Notes under the pieces: generated by a model
Told to the model about the DNA's origin: nothing
The model's database searches: none
Seen by the model: the letters and a program-made list of their open reading frames with translations, nothing else
In this document: piece by piece, positions 1-9,481 of the stretch
Numbering within the stretch: the first letter of the stretch is position 1
Layout of the letters: each line of letters starts with the position of its first letter
Translations under genes and position numbers: made by a program
Assembly (NCBI GenBank): GCA_045639525.1
Contig: JAZUDI010000083.1
Coordinates: 1-64,000 of the forward strand
Direction: 5' to 3'
Source: UBA1181 sp045639525
Lineage (GTDB): Bacteria > Bacteroidota > Bacteroidia > Bacteroidales > Paludibacteraceae
Length of the DNA: 64,000 nt

Positions 1-1
1 G

Positions 2-271
2 ATCTTCATCCCAGAGTACTTCTCTCCAAACGGAGACGGAAGGAACGACGGTTGGGTAGTGAAGGAGTTGGTGGATGTCTATCCGAACGCGTTGGTGACC
101 ATCTACGACCGCTTCGGTAAGGTGGTGGCTCAGTTCCCAGGCGCGCAAGCCGAGGGATGGGACGGAACCTACAACGGCAATCCGTTGCCTTCGACCGACT
201 ACTGGTACGTGATCGACATCGAGGAGATCGACAGACAGTTCAAGGGTCACTTTACTTTGATTAGACAGTAA
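2..271 (+). CDS. C-terminal fragment of a T9SS type B (CHU_C) surface protein
   Basis: This is the last 89 codons of a protein whose start lies before the window. The reading frame is open from base 2 to the TAA at 269-271. It shows the CHU_C/gliding-motility C-terminal domain: FSPNGDGRNDGW near the left edge, then IYDRFGKVV, GWDGTYNG and a final TLIRQ. In this family the domain directs export through the type IX secretion system and attachment to the cell surface. The N-terminal cargo is not visible, so its function is unknown. Unlike the giant protein at 10611-22130, it keeps the full PNGDGxND block. I am confident of the domain and cannot say what the mature protein does. Confidence 0.85.
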   Translation: MFIPEYFSPNGDGRNDGWVVKELVDVYPNALVTIYDRFGKVVAQFPGAQAEGWDGTYNGNPLPSTDYWYVIDIEEIDRQFKGHFTLIRQ

Positions 272-281
272 TAGGAAAGTG

Positions 282-1928
282 ATGAAGAAGATGGGTGACG
301 AGTCTGCTATATTCTTTCATCATTTTCAAAAAAGCATTGAGGGAATAGCGTTGCCCAAGCAATTCACCTTCCCTTTCTGTTATGAACCTCATCAGTTGTC
401 TGTAATGGCGACTGATGAGGTTTTGCGTTACATCACCTCTCAAGCCGTATGGCACAAGGAGTTGTCGTCGGGGAAAATGTTCGGTGTGTTGGTTGCGCAA
501 AACCAACGAGGCGACATCGGTTTTTTCGCTGCCTTTTCCGGACAACTTGCGGGTAGCTATCAGCATCCGTATTTTGTTCCACCTGTTTACGACCTCTCCC
601 AACCGAGTGGCTTTTTTAGGGAGGAGGAGCGTGCCATTTCTGCCATCAATCAGGAGGTGGAGTCGATTCTTCAGTCAGAACCTTATTTGTCGCTGTGCCG
701 ATCCATAGAGATGCAAAAGTCATTCTGCGAACAATTGGCTCTCTCTTGGAAACAGCGGATGGAGGAGGCCAAGGCGAGGCGAGACCGCACGAGAAGCGAA
801 GGTGTTACCCCAGAAGAGGAGGCTGCTTTGATTCGGGAAAGCCAGTTTATGAAGGCTGAGTTCAAGCGAGAAAGAGTGGCGGGCGAATCGAAACTGGAAA
901 ACTTGCGTCGTGAATTAGAGGTGTTTGAGAAGCGAATCACCGCTTTGAAACAGGAGCGGAAGAGTAGATCCGCTCAGTTGCAGAATAGACTTTTCGACCA
1001 ATTCGTATTCCAAAATGCGGAGGGAAACAGTGATACCTTGTGCGGGATCTTCCGTCGGGCAACATTGCCGGTGCCACCAAGTGGAGCAGGGGAGTGTGCC
1101 GCTCCGAAATTGTTGCAGTATGCCTACCTTCATCGTTATCAACCGCTCTGTATGGCCGAATTTTGGTGGGGAGAATCGCCTAAGTCGATTGTTAGAGTTC
1201 ATGGCCATTATTACCCGGCTTGTAAATCAAAATGCGAACCGATCCTTCAATTTATGTTGCAAGGATTGGATGTGGAACCCTCTCCACTTATCAGTGCTCC
1301 CGCATCGTTGGATCTGGAAATCGTGTGGGAGGATGCCTCTTTGTTGATTCTTCGTAAACCACATGGGCTACTCTCCGTGCCGGGCAAGAGTTCTTCCCCA
1401 TCAGTCTACTCGTTCGTCAGGGAGCACTATCCGGAGGCGACAGGGCCTATGATCGTCCATCGCTTGGATATGGCTACTTCCGGCTTGCTGATGGTTGCCA
1501 AGACAAAAGAGGTGCATTGTGCCCTACAAAAGCAGTTTGAGAACCATACGATAAAAAAACAGTATGTGGCTTGGTTGGAGGGGGTGCTTCCTCAAGATGA
1601 GGGCGATATTGTTTTGCCGATATCGCCTGATGTGGAACATCGCCCTTGCCAAATGGTCAGTGAAAAATATGGGAAGTATGCGGAGACGCACTATGAGGTG
1701 GTGGAGCGGAGTGGTAACCGGACGAAGGTCTTTTTTTATCCCAAGACAGGGCGTACTCATCAGCTGCGTCTGCATGCCGCTCATGCTTTAGGGTTGAATG
1801 CGCCGATTGTGGGAGATGAGTTGTATGGCACAAAGTCAGACCGCCTCTATCTGCAAGCTCGAAAGATCCAGTTTGTCCATCCGATTACACACTGTGAGGT
1901 GGTCGTGGAGATTCCTTGTGAGTTTTAA
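282..1928 (+). CDS. RluA-family pseudouridine synthase with long N-terminal extension
   Basis: The protein is about 548 residues. The C-terminal 230 or so form an RluA-type catalytic domain, which isomerises uridine to pseudouridine in rRNA or tRNA. The signature HRLDMATSG is present, with the catalytic Asp at about residue 396. Residues 1-300 precede the catalytic domain and include a Glu/Arg/Lys-rich stretch (about 145-240) that looks like a coiled coil. This long form occurs in Bacteroidota, and its RNA target is not established from the sequence. I chose ATG at 282 because it lies just after AGGAAA. A GTG at 279 and another ATG at 291 are also possible. It follows the CHU_C gene by 10 bases. 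Confidence 0.88.
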   Translation: MKKMGDESAIFFHHFQKSIEGIALPKQFTFPFCYEPHQLSVMATDEVLRYITSQAVWHKELSSGKMFGVLVAQNQRGDIGFFAAFSGQLAGSYQHPYFVPPVYDLSQPSGFFREEERAISAINQEVESILQSEPYLSLCRSIEMQKSFCEQLALSWKQRMEEAKARRDRTRSEGVTPEEEAALIRESQFMKAEFKRERVAGESKLENLRRELEVFEKRITALKQERKSRSAQLQNRLFDQFVFQNAEGNSDTLCGIFRRATLPVPPSGAGECAAPKLLQYAYLHRYQPLCMAEFWWGESPKSIVRVHGHYYPACKSKCEPILQFMLQGLDVEPSPLISAPASLDLEIVWEDASLLILRKPHGLLSVPGKSSSPSVYSFVREHYPEATGPMIVHRLDMATSGLLMVAKTKEVHCALQKQFENHTIKKQYVAWLEGVLPQDEGDIVLPISPDVEHRPCQMVSEKYGKYAETHYEVVERSGNRTKVFFYPKTGRTHQLRLHAAHALGLNAPIVGDELYGTKSDRLYLQARKIQFVHPITHCEVVVEIPCEF

Positions 1929-2020
1929 CTCGCCTGTTTTGTTGGCCTTCAAACTCTTTTTCTCACTATATTTTGTCTTCCTTAGTTGCGTTTTTCCTAT
2001 ATATATTGGAATTTTATTCT

Positions 2021-2028
2021 TAATTTTG
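2021..2028 (+). promoter_or_regulatory. -7 element TAATTTTG upstream of dxs
   Basis: This is an exact match to the Bacteroidota -7 consensus TAnnTTTG, about 40 bases before the dxs start. No TTG stands 19-21 bases upstream, so the -33 half is weak. The surrounding gap (1929-2068) is AT-rich and contains no gene. Confidence 0.4.
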
Positions 2029-2068
2029 TAATTGGCAAAATGTATGAGTTTTTTAATAGATAGGTGAT

Positions 2069-3964
2069 TTGGAATCTTTATTAAATAGCATAGAATATCC
2101 CTCCGATTTGAAGAAATTGGATGAGTCTCAGTTGCCTCAATTGTGCGATGAACTGCGTCGTTTTATCATTGATGAATTGTCTCACAATCCAGGCCACTTG
2201 GCATCCAGTCTTGGTGTGGTGGAATTGACGGTGGCGATTCATTATGTGTATGATATGCCAACGGATAGTTTGGTTTGGGACGTGGGCCATCAAGCCTATG
2301 GCCATAAGATTCTGACGGGACGCAGGAAACTATTCAGTACCAATCGCCAGTTCGGAGGAATCAGTGGATTCCCTAACCCTGCCGAAAGCGAGTACGACTC
2401 CTTTGTCGCGGGACATGCCTCCAACTCCATTTCTGCCGCTTTGGGAATATCCATTGCCGACGACCGATTGAAGAAGGGAAAGGCCCATACGGTTGCTGTG
2501 ATCGGCGATGCCGCCATGTCGGGTGGTTTGGCTTTTGAGGGGTTGAACAACGCCTCTTTTTATCCCAATAATCTCTTGGTCGTTCTGAACGACAACCACA
2601 TGGCGATCGATGATCCTGTGGGTGGTATGAGTGAGTATTTGGTTCGTCTGACCACCTCTGAAACCTATAACAAGTGGCGCTACCGTCTCTATCGACTGAT
2701 GAAGAAGACAGGTTGGGTAAGCGAAGATCAAAAGGGTAACCATATCCGCCGCCACAACTCCTTGAAGGCGGCCATTGCGAATGAACATAACCTTTTCGAG
2801 GTGTTGAATCTCCGGTATTTCGGTCCTGTGGATGGACACGATGTCATCAATTTGGTGAAGATTCTCCGTTCGATCAAGGACTATAATGGTCCGAAGGTAC
2901 TGCATATTAAAACGAAAAAAGGTAAGGGCTTCAAACCTGCCGAGGAGGCTGCGGCGATTTGGCATGCGCCCGGTAAATTCAATAAAGAGTCCGGAGAGAG
3001 AGTTATCCCTCCTATTACCAAGGATACGCCGCCCCTCTTCCAAGATGTATTTGGACACACTTTGGTGGATTTGGCGAAGATGAATGATAAGATTGTGGGT
3101 GTCACCCCTGCTATGCCTTCGGGTTGCTCCATGTCTTTCTTGATGCATGAGATGCCGGAACGGGTGTTTGATGTGGGTATTGCGGAGGGACACGCTGTGA
3201 CCTTCTCCGCTGGCTTGGCGAAGGGTGGTTTGATGCCTTTCTGCAATATTTATTCCTCATTCATGCAACGTGCGTATGACAATGTCATCCATGATGTCGC
3301 ATTGCAGAATTTGGATATGGTGATGTGTCTCGACCGTGCAGGTTTGGTGGGGTCGGATGGTGCCACTCACCATGGCGCTTTTGATTTGGCCGCATTCCGT
3401 TGTGTGCCTAATCTCACCATCGCTTCGCCGATGAATGTGGTGGAGCTTAGAAATCTGATGTTTACAGCCTCTCAACCTGGTCACGGGCCATTTATGATAC
3501 GCTATCCAAGGGGTAAGGGTGTCTTGTTGGATTGGCATGGGGAGATGCAGGAGATGCCTGTTGGTAAGGGTGTCTGTTTGAAAAAGGGAGATTCTTCTTT
3601 GGCGATTTTGACGCTCGGACCATTGGGATTTGCCGCAAAAAAGGCGGTGGAGCGTGCTGAGTCGGAGGGAATGAGTGTCTCTCTCTACAATATGCTCTTC
3701 CTCAAGCCTTTGGACGAAGCCTTATTGGATGAGGTGGCCAGCCATTATCAGCACGTGATTACGGTGGAGGATGGTGTGGTCAATGGTGGATTTGGATCCG
3801 CTGTTTTGGAATATTTCGCAGACCACGAATATTCGGTGAAGGTGAAACGTATCGGCATCCCTAATCTCTTTGCGACGCATGGCACGCAGGAGGAGTTGTA
3901 TCACCTTTATGGTATGGATGCTGAGGGTATCTACAATGCGATTACCTCTATTCTCAAAAAATAG
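2069..3964 (+). CDS. dxs: 1-deoxy-D-xylulose-5-phosphate synthase
   Basis: This thiamine-diphosphate enzyme condenses pyruvate and glyceraldehyde-3-phosphate in the first step of the MEP isoprenoid pathway. At 631 residues it has the family's usual length. Visible motifs are HNPGHLASSLG (about 39-49), DVGHQAYGHKILTGR, GHASNSISAALG, and GDAAMSGGLAFEGLNNA with the cofactor-binding GD at 146-147. The C-terminal transketolase and transferase domains are complete. The frame is closed upstream by TAA at 2054, so TTG at 2069 is the first start, preceded at once by AGGTGA. The next gene starts 6 bases downstream, so the two are probably cotranscribed. Confidence 0.95.
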   Translation: MESLLNSIEYPSDLKKLDESQLPQLCDELRRFIIDELSHNPGHLASSLGVVELTVAIHYVYDMPTDSLVWDVGHQAYGHKILTGRRKLFSTNRQFGGISGFPNPAESEYDSFVAGHASNSISAALGISIADDRLKKGKAHTVAVIGDAAMSGGLAFEGLNNASFYPNNLLVVLNDNHMAIDDPVGGMSEYLVRLTTSETYNKWRYRLYRLMKKTGWVSEDQKGNHIRRHNSLKAAIANEHNLFEVLNLRYFGPVDGHDVINLVKILRSIKDYNGPKVLHIKTKKGKGFKPAEEAAAIWHAPGKFNKESGERVIPPITKDTPPLFQDVFGHTLVDLAKMNDKIVGVTPAMPSGCSMSFLMHEMPERVFDVGIAEGHAVTFSAGLAKGGLMPFCNIYSSFMQRAYDNVIHDVALQNLDMVMCLDRAGLVGSDGATHHGAFDLAAFRCVPNLTIASPMNVVELRNLMFTASQPGHGPFMIRYPRGKGVLLDWHGEMQEMPVGKGVCLKKGDSSLAILTLGPLGFAAKKAVERAESEGMSVSLYNMLFLKPLDEALLDEVASHYQHVITVEDGVVNGGFGSAVLEYFADHEYSVKVKRIGIPNLFATHGTQEELYHLYGMDAEGIYNAITSILKK

Positions 3965-3970
3965 TCATTT

Positions 3971-4741
3971 ATGAATAATCAAAATATCACAAAGATTGCC
4001 GCTGCCGTTATCATCCTTTTGCTTTTGGCTGGTGGCGTCTTCTATTTCTGTTGCCCGGAGACGGTGGATTACCTCTCGGCAATTAATAAAAATACGGTGG
4101 GTGGATATGTCTCGTTTAGGGAAAAGTATCCAGAGAGTGGTTATTGGCCTGGTTTGGACCAGCGGAAATCACAGTTGGAGGATTCTTACTTCTCTTACCG
4201 TAGGGAGAAAAACACACTCGAAGCTTATGACGAGTTCCTTTTCGCCTTCCCGCATGATAAATACACGGCGGAGGCGAATCGTTTGCGGGATAGTATCATC
4301 CAGTGGCAAAGCGATTGGGAGAAGTATGGCAAAAATTCGTTGGCTAACGGCTCTATGCCTTATGAAAAGCATTTCGGAAAGCCTCACAAGTGTCGTAAGG
4401 ACTCCAATTCGGATATCATCGTCAAGGCACCTATCTCCTTTGATGTGGTGACTGTTTTACGTAAGAATGATGAGCATGGAGAGGTGGTTTCCCACGCCTA
4501 CATCAAAGCGGATAGCACTTATACCTTTACAGTTGACAATGGTAAGTACCAGGCATTCTTCTATATTGGAAGAGGATGGCATCCAGAGAAAAAGATGTCG
4601 GATGACTTGGTGGGCGGCTTCCTTCAGTTCGAGACCTTCTCGAAGGATGATCCTGTCTCTTTGATGGATGAGGTGTTTACCTATAAACTTTCGATGAGAC
4701 AAAAGAAGAGTAGCTCGTGGTGGGAAATCTTTGGCCGATAG
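3971..4741 (+). CDS. Unknown membrane-anchored protein downstream of dxs
   Basis: I do not recognise this 256-residue protein. It opens with a hydrophobic segment (about residues 8-28, AAAVIILLLLAGGVFYF) that could be a signal anchor. The rest is polar and rich in Tyr, Trp and Lys, suggesting a soluble domain outside the inner membrane. Residues 40-110 (SFREKYPESGYW and FLFAFPHDKYTAEANRL) resemble the helical repeats of TPR/Sel1-like proteins, but the match is loose. The end WWEIFGR is unusual. It lies 6 bases after dxs and converges on the next gene with 4 bases between stop codons. Confidence 0.7.
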   Translation: MNNQNITKIAAAVIILLLLAGGVFYFCCPETVDYLSAINKNTVGGYVSFREKYPESGYWPGLDQRKSQLEDSYFSYRREKNTLEAYDEFLFAFPHDKYTAEANRLRDSIIQWQSDWEKYGKNSLANGSMPYEKHFGKPHKCRKDSNSDIIVKAPISFDVVTVLRKNDEHGEVVSHAYIKADSTYTFTVDNGKYQAFFYIGRGWHPEKKMSDDLVGGFLQFETFSKDDPVSLMDEVFTYKLSMRQKKSSSWWEIFGR

Positions 4742-4745
4742 AGGA

Positions 4746-5648
4746 CTAATTAGAACCCTCTCCGATCTGCGTTTGTTCTGATGTTTCAGATGCTTTCTCT
4801 TCCTCCGCTTGATTGGTTTCCTTGGCTCCGAATTGGAATCCAAGCTTCAATCCTGTCTTGAAGGGATGGATTTTCTCTGTCAGGTTGCTACCATAAATCC
4901 CCTGATAAACTTCTCCTACCATTAAATGATTCCCCTTGGGCTCTATGGCATTGGTGATTCCATAGTGAAGGTAGAGGCCTAAATAGAATGAACTAGCCCT
5001 TCCCATAGCCCTATTGAATCCTAACTCAAACATCGCGCCAATGTTCTTTTTGAGATTGTCTATCGCTTCTGACTGGTTGCTCCTGTCGGTGCGGAATCCG
5101 TGGTTAAGCAGATCCTCATACTCGATGTTGGTGGACTCGAAGTAGCCTGTGGTGGCGAATTCTCCACCGTTGGTTTTGTAGTGCCCTTTGATGGGAAGGG
5201 AGAACAACGCTCCCAAGCCCCAACTAATTCCCCATTTTTCTGAAAATGCCTTTCTGTACTGGAGCAGGAGGGGCATCTCTATGGACAGGATGTTTTGTCG
5301 CTCTTCCCAATTTTTGAATTGGGTGTTGAGTGTATAGGCTAAATTGTTGTCGTTGTGAGAAAACTCCTGTGTGTATCCATGGTTCACAACAATACTGCCA
5401 TGGTAGGATGCCGCTTGTATTCCGATGCCCAAACCCCAATTCCTCGGAATGAATTGGTAGCGTATCTCAAATAGGCCACCGGCTCCCTTCTGACGTTCAC
5501 CCCCATCTGTCGCATAGAGATTGGTATGTGCGCCTCCACCGAAGTAGATGCCGATGGCGTGGGGCGCACCAATGGTATACCCCTGTTCAGAGGCGTGCGT
5601 ATGGAGCGAGAGACTGAGTAGTGCCGCTATGATGATCTTTTTATTCAT
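4746..5648 (-). CDS. Outer-membrane beta-barrel protein
   Basis: This 300-residue protein has a cleavable signal peptide (MNKKIIIAALLSLSLHTHASE). It then shows alternating polar and aromatic strands such as GLFEIRYQFIPRNWGLGIGIQ, SSFYLGLYLHYGI and FKTGLKLGFQFG, typical of a small outer-membrane barrel of the OMP_b-brl type. The last 20 residues are charged and low in complexity (Glu/Ser/Thr-rich). No ligand or enzyme motif is seen. It starts 30 bases after the stop of the Cys-rich T9SS protein on the same strand, so the two may share a transcript. The exact family is uncertain. Confidence 0.75.
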   Translation of the reverse strand: MNKKIIIAALLSLSLHTHASEQGYTIGAPHAIGIYFGGGAHTNLYATDGGERQKGAGGLFEIRYQFIPRNWGLGIGIQAASYHGSIVVNHGYTQEFSHNDNNLAYTLNTQFKNWEERQNILSIEMPLLLQYRKAFSEKWGISWGLGALFSLPIKGHYKTNGGEFATTGYFESTNIEYEDLLNHGFRTDRSNQSEAIDNLKKNIGAMFELGFNRAMGRASSFYLGLYLHYGITNAIEPKGNHLMVGEVYQGIYGSNLTEKIHPFKTGLKLGFQFGAKETNQAEEEKASETSEQTQIGEGSN

Positions 5649-5678
5649 GACTTTGACATTGAAAGGGTGGGTACATAT

Positions 5679-7694
5679 TTACTTTTTGATCACCTTCAAA
5701 CTCTTGCCATCCACATTGATGATGTATCTGCCAGGAGTGTAGTGACTGCATTTCAAGGTGTATTGATTGCCGAGGAAGTTGCCTCTCTCCATAATGGTGC
5801 CCGCTTCGTTGACGATAACGAATTGGTGGGACCCCTCTGCGAAGTGGTTCAGTCGCAAGATGGCTTCCTCCTCCATAGGGTTTGGAGTGATGGTTATCTC
5901 CGTAAGAGATACTCCGATTGCCTCCCAATCCTCTCTCACGCATGTCCGCATCTCTTGAGGTGTGCCGATGTTAACTTTGACGTAGTAGTTGCCGGTCAAT
6001 CCTCCCTTCTCCTGGAAATAGGGTTTGTTGGCCCCCTCTATCATCTCTCCGTTGTGGTACCATTGGTAACTCTTGAAGTGGTTGCCTCGATTGTCTAAAC
6101 TCACCACATCCTGGAAGATGGCTACTGTCAATGAGGATGGCAAGTTGACCTTAAAGGAGAATTGGTATGGAACGCTCTCTTCTCCTGTCTCATCCCGGAA
6201 TATGATTGTGCCGTGATAGATGTCGGCTGCACACGCTTCGGGTACTGTAATGGCGATTTTTGCGTCGTTTGGCACGTTGCTCCAATCTGCGTTGGTAAAG
6301 CCTGCCTCTTGCGCGTTTTCGCTGAATGTGAGTGTGTATTCGGTAGGAGATCCCGAACCGACTGCGTAGCTAATGTAATATTCCCCACCAGGGCAGAAAC
6401 CATCTTTGGCGACTCTGATAGGTTCCCCTTTGTTGTTTTTGATGAGGGTGATCTTTTCGTGCAATTTCTCTACGATTTCGTGCTTGGTGAGCCTACACTC
6501 CGTACAAGTATAGACAATTTTCCCTTTGTTGGAGGCGGTAGGGTAGATGACATAACTTCCCTCGTCCCAATGGTGCTCTTTGGCGGGAACTTCAATGGTG
6601 TTTCTGTAAGTCTCTTGTTTGCAGACGGTACAATAGGTGACCTCGTCGTATTGTCCCCTGCTGTGGCAGCATGGTGTAATCACCCTTTCGATGACTGTGT
6701 CTCCGCTGATGTGGGGAGTGGCGGGGACAATGATACTCTCCGCATGTGCGTCGCAGCGTGAGCAGTGTCTTGATTTGCTTCCTTCATGTGCGCAGGTCGC
6801 CTCTATGTCGGTTGCGTATTCCGCCGTAAAGTTATGTCCGAGCGCTTCTCTCTCTTGTATGATCTGTTTGCCGCAATGTTCGTGTTGACAGGAGATGACG
6901 CTAATCTCCTTTTGTGTGCAGGAGATCTCTTGTTTGACAACTGGTTGGCCCCAGACGTGTCCGGTGGCAGGCACTACGGTAATGTTGATGCGTTCGTCAC
7001 AGATAATGCAGTGTTGCGACTTCTTTCCCGATTTCTCGCAAGTGGCCTCTAAGTCCATTGTGAACTCTGGGCTGAAACGGTGTCCGATTTCACGCACGGA
7101 TTCGTGCTTGCGGCCGTTGCATCCTGGATTCAAGCAGGTGTATTTCTTTATTCCCTTCTCGGTACAGGAGGCGTTGGTGGTGATGACGCCCTCGTCCCAG
7201 TTGTGTCCGGTGGCGGGAATCAACTCTTTAAGGGTAGCTTTGCATCCCGTTGCGCGGCAGTGGTGCTCCAACTCTCCGGTGGAGATGCAATTGGCGTGTT
7301 GGAGGGTGTCACCATTGTCCCATTTATGGCCAGTGGCAGGGATTTCTGTTGTTTCGTCGTGTGCTTCGCAACGGGTGCAATGTTTTGATTTTGAACCGGC
7401 TTCTGTGCAAGAGGGGTAGGTGTCGGTGATGAATTCCAAGTAGAAGTCGTGTCCGAGCGCTGCGACGCTCTCCTCTTTGGTGGCTTCGCAGTTATCGTCA
7501 AGACAGACGTACAGAAGAATACCCGCTTCGGTGCAATTCGCTTTTTTGACTATGCGACCTTTGCTCCAATTGTGGGAGGTTTCTATATCTTCTATATTGT
7601 TGGCTGGAGTATTCGTCTCCGCATAAGTGGTAGTTGCTATTCCCGATAGCAGAGCCAGTGTGGCGGCTGTTGAAGTTATTGTTGAATTTCCCAT
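5679..7694 (-). CDS. Secreted Cys-rich repeat protein with T9SS type A sorting domain
   Basis: The protein is 671 residues. A signal peptide (about 1-25, ending TTTYAE) is followed by nine repeats of 40-45 residues, each starting with a form of GHxW or GHxF and ending with xPAT or xAL, with paired cysteines (CxxC or CxxxxC) suggesting metal- or disulfide-bridged modules. Two repeat types alternate, with GHNF/GHRF forms carrying HCxxC. Next come an Ig-like region and a Por secretion tail beginning ITITPNP and ending LKVIKK, the T9SS type A signal. Such repeats occur in large surface proteins of gut bacteria, and their ligand is unknown. A strong Shine-Dalgarno sequence (AAAGGAGGAGA) precedes the ATG, unusual for this phylum. 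Confidence 0.85.
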   Translation of the reverse strand: MGNSTITSTAATLALLSGIATTTYAETNTPANNIEDIETSHNWSKGRIVKKANCTEAGILLYVCLDDNCEATKEESVAALGHDFYLEFITDTYPSCTEAGSKSKHCTRCEAHDETTEIPATGHKWDNGDTLQHANCISTGELEHHCRATGCKATLKELIPATGHNWDEGVITTNASCTEKGIKKYTCLNPGCNGRKHESVREIGHRFSPEFTMDLEATCEKSGKKSQHCIICDERINITVVPATGHVWGQPVVKQEISCTQKEISVISCQHEHCGKQIIQEREALGHNFTAEYATDIEATCAHEGSKSRHCSRCDAHAESIIVPATPHISGDTVIERVITPCCHSRGQYDEVTYCTVCKQETYRNTIEVPAKEHHWDEGSYVIYPTASNKGKIVYTCTECRLTKHEIVEKLHEKITLIKNNKGEPIRVAKDGFCPGGEYYISYAVGSGSPTEYTLTFSENAQEAGFTNADWSNVPNDAKIAITVPEACAADIYHGTIIFRDETGEESVPYQFSFKVNLPSSLTVAIFQDVVSLDNRGNHFKSYQWYHNGEMIEGANKPYFQEKGGLTGNYYVKVNIGTPQEMRTCVREDWEAIGVSLTEITITPNPMEEEAILRLNHFAEGSHQFVIVNEAGTIMERGNFLGNQYTLKCSHYTPGRYIINVDGKSLKVIKK

Positions 7695-7912
7695 ACACTC
7701 TCCTCCTTTGTCATTAATCGTTAAAAAAGATGCCCTTGGGCTTTCGTATATTGAATAACTGTAATACTTTGTTCCCCGGTATTATTTCAAATCCGTTTAT
7801 TACGAATATAGTTAATAACCTGTTGAAAACCTATTTAAAAACCTGTTGATAAATTGAGGAAAGTTAAATTCACGCAATGGAATTGTCGGTGCTTTTTAGT
7901 TTTAAACAAAAA

Positions 7913-7941
7913 AAAGGCGTACATCGGAAATGTACGCCTTT
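7913..7941 (-). terminator. Intrinsic terminator of the OmpA/TSP3 gene
   Basis: A perfect 12-base inverted repeat (AAAGGCGTACAT / ATGTACGCCTTT, loop of 5) lies 21 bases past the stop of the minus-strand OmpA gene and is followed by a run of T on that strand. The rest of 7695-7962 contains no gene. It holds a short direct repeat AACCTGTTGA at 7817 and 7840. Confidence 0.9.
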
Positions 7942-7962
7942 CAAATCTATCGGGAATTAAAA

Positions 7963-9423
7963 TTACTTCTCGAATCTTACCTTGAACTCAACACGTCTGT
8001 TCTTTGCGCGGCCCTTAGCAGTCTTGTTGTCTGCAACTGGTTGGCTTTGACCGAAACCTGCTGAAGTCAAGCGGCTTGCCTCGACACCCTTGTTCTCCAA
8101 GTATGCCTTTACAGAAGCTGCACGGTCCTCAGAAAGTTTTTGGTTCTTGTCTGCCTTACCAACGTTGTCAGTGTGACCGTTGATAGAGAGCTTGTATGAA
8201 GGGTTCTCCTTCATGATAGCTACAACGTCATCCAAAATCTTGTTAGAAACCTTCTTGATCTTAGCGGATCCTGTCTCGAACTCGATACCGTTCAACGCTC
8301 TCTCGAATACCTTCTTAACAGACTCTTTGATCTCAGGGCAACCATTGTTAGCTCTTACACCTGGCTCCTTAGGACATACATCCTCAAAGTCATAAACGCC
8401 GTCACCGTCGGTATCGATAGGGCAACCCTTCTCGTCAACGAATCCCTTAGCGGCAGCAGGAGTACCAGGACATTGATCCAAGTAGTCAGCTACACCGTCG
8501 CCATCAGAATCCAATGGACAACCCTTCTCGTCAACCATACCCCTTGCCTCAACTGGAGTGTCTTCGCACTCGTCCAAGTAGTCAGCTACACCGTCGCCGT
8601 CAGTATCGATTGGGCAACCCAATGAGTCAACTTGAACACCAGCAGGAGTACCAGGACACTTATCCAAGTAATCAGGTACACCATCCTTGTCTGTATCAAG
8701 TGGACAACCCTTCTCGTCAACTTGAACGCCTGCAGGAGTGTCTGGACATTGATCCAATTTGTTAGGTACACCGTCGCCATCCTTATCGTTGTTAGTAGCG
8801 AAGCTAAATACGAAACCTAGGTTGTGCAACAAGTGTTGGTCGTTGAACTTACCACACTCTCTGTTATCAACTCTATCCGCATTGATGAATGGGTAACCGT
8901 AGGTTGCGAAGTAACGGATAGCGAATGCCTCAGTCACGCGCAAATCGCAACCAAGACCACCACCCAATACGAAGTTAACAGCCTTGTTGTTCTCCGCTGT
9001 TGTCTCGAACTTGACATTGTCTCTATCATAGCCCTTGATTGATCTTACACCCAAAGAGACGAATGCGAATGGGTGAAGAAGCTTCTCCTCGTCCTTCACG
9101 AACTTGAATTTTCCGTGAACGTCAGCGTAAATCATATTTGATTTGAAAACACCGTCGGTAGGAATGATGTCACCACCCTTGATACCGTAACGACCCCACA
9201 ATCCGTGAACTCCTACATCGAATCTCTCGTTCAAATAACGCTCGAAACTAAGAGATGCAGATCCGAAGAAGTCGCTTGCTGGGTGGAAGAAATGTGAGCC
9301 CCAATCGTTGGCAGCCTCAACTTTACCACCATAAAGACCTACGCTCCATGGCTTGTCTTCTGTTTGTGCAGCTACTGACAATGATGCCAAAGCAGCGCAT
9401 ACGAATACGAAAAGTTTTTTCAT
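7963..9423 (-). CDS. OmpA-family porin with thrombospondin type 3 repeats
   Basis: The protein is 486 residues. It has a signal peptide (ending SVAAQ), an N-terminal eight-stranded barrel (about 25-205), five calcium-binding-type TSP3 repeats of the form DxDGDGVxDxxDxCPxTP (about 212-360), and a C-terminal OmpA domain (about 370-486) with NGHTDNVG and the RRVEF end. In this family the OmpA domain binds peptidoglycan, so the protein tethers the outer membrane to the wall, while the Asp-rich repeats form a Ca-dependent linker. It has its own -7 element upstream and a strong terminator, so it is probably monocistronic and highly expressed. Homologues are among the major outer-membrane proteins of Bacteroidales. 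Confidence 0.93.
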   Translation of the reverse strand: MKKLFVFVCAALASLSVAAQTEDKPWSVGLYGGKVEAANDWGSHFFHPASDFFGSASLSFERYLNERFDVGVHGLWGRYGIKGGDIIPTDGVFKSNMIYADVHGKFKFVKDEEKLLHPFAFVSLGVRSIKGYDRDNVKFETTAENNKAVNFVLGGGLGCDLRVTEAFAIRYFATYGYPFINADRVDNRECGKFNDQHLLHNLGFVFSFATNNDKDGDGVPNKLDQCPDTPAGVQVDEKGCPLDTDKDGVPDYLDKCPGTPAGVQVDSLGCPIDTDGDGVADYLDECEDTPVEARGMVDEKGCPLDSDGDGVADYLDQCPGTPAAAKGFVDEKGCPIDTDGDGVYDFEDVCPKEPGVRANNGCPEIKESVKKVFERALNGIEFETGSAKIKKVSNKILDDVVAIMKENPSYKLSINGHTDNVGKADKNQKLSEDRAASVKAYLENKGVEASRLTSAGFGQSQPVADNKTAKGRAKNRRVEFKVRFEK

Positions 9424-9481
9424 TTTAAAATTTTTTATGTTTTGATAATTATTTGCCTACTTTTCTTTTCACAACTTTCTG

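Noticed and set aside
2330..3193. 287-codon open frame on the minus strand
   Set aside because: It lies wholly inside dxs in another frame and its protein has no recognisable family and a shadow-like composition.
7817..7849. Direct repeat AACCTGTTGA, two copies 23 bases apart
   Set aside because: Only two short copies, no spacer array and no cas genes. Probably chance in AT-rich DNA.
8342..8790. Short tandem DNA repeats resembling a repeat array
   Set aside because: They encode the thrombospondin type 3 repeats of the OmpA protein and are in-frame coding sequence, not CRISPR.
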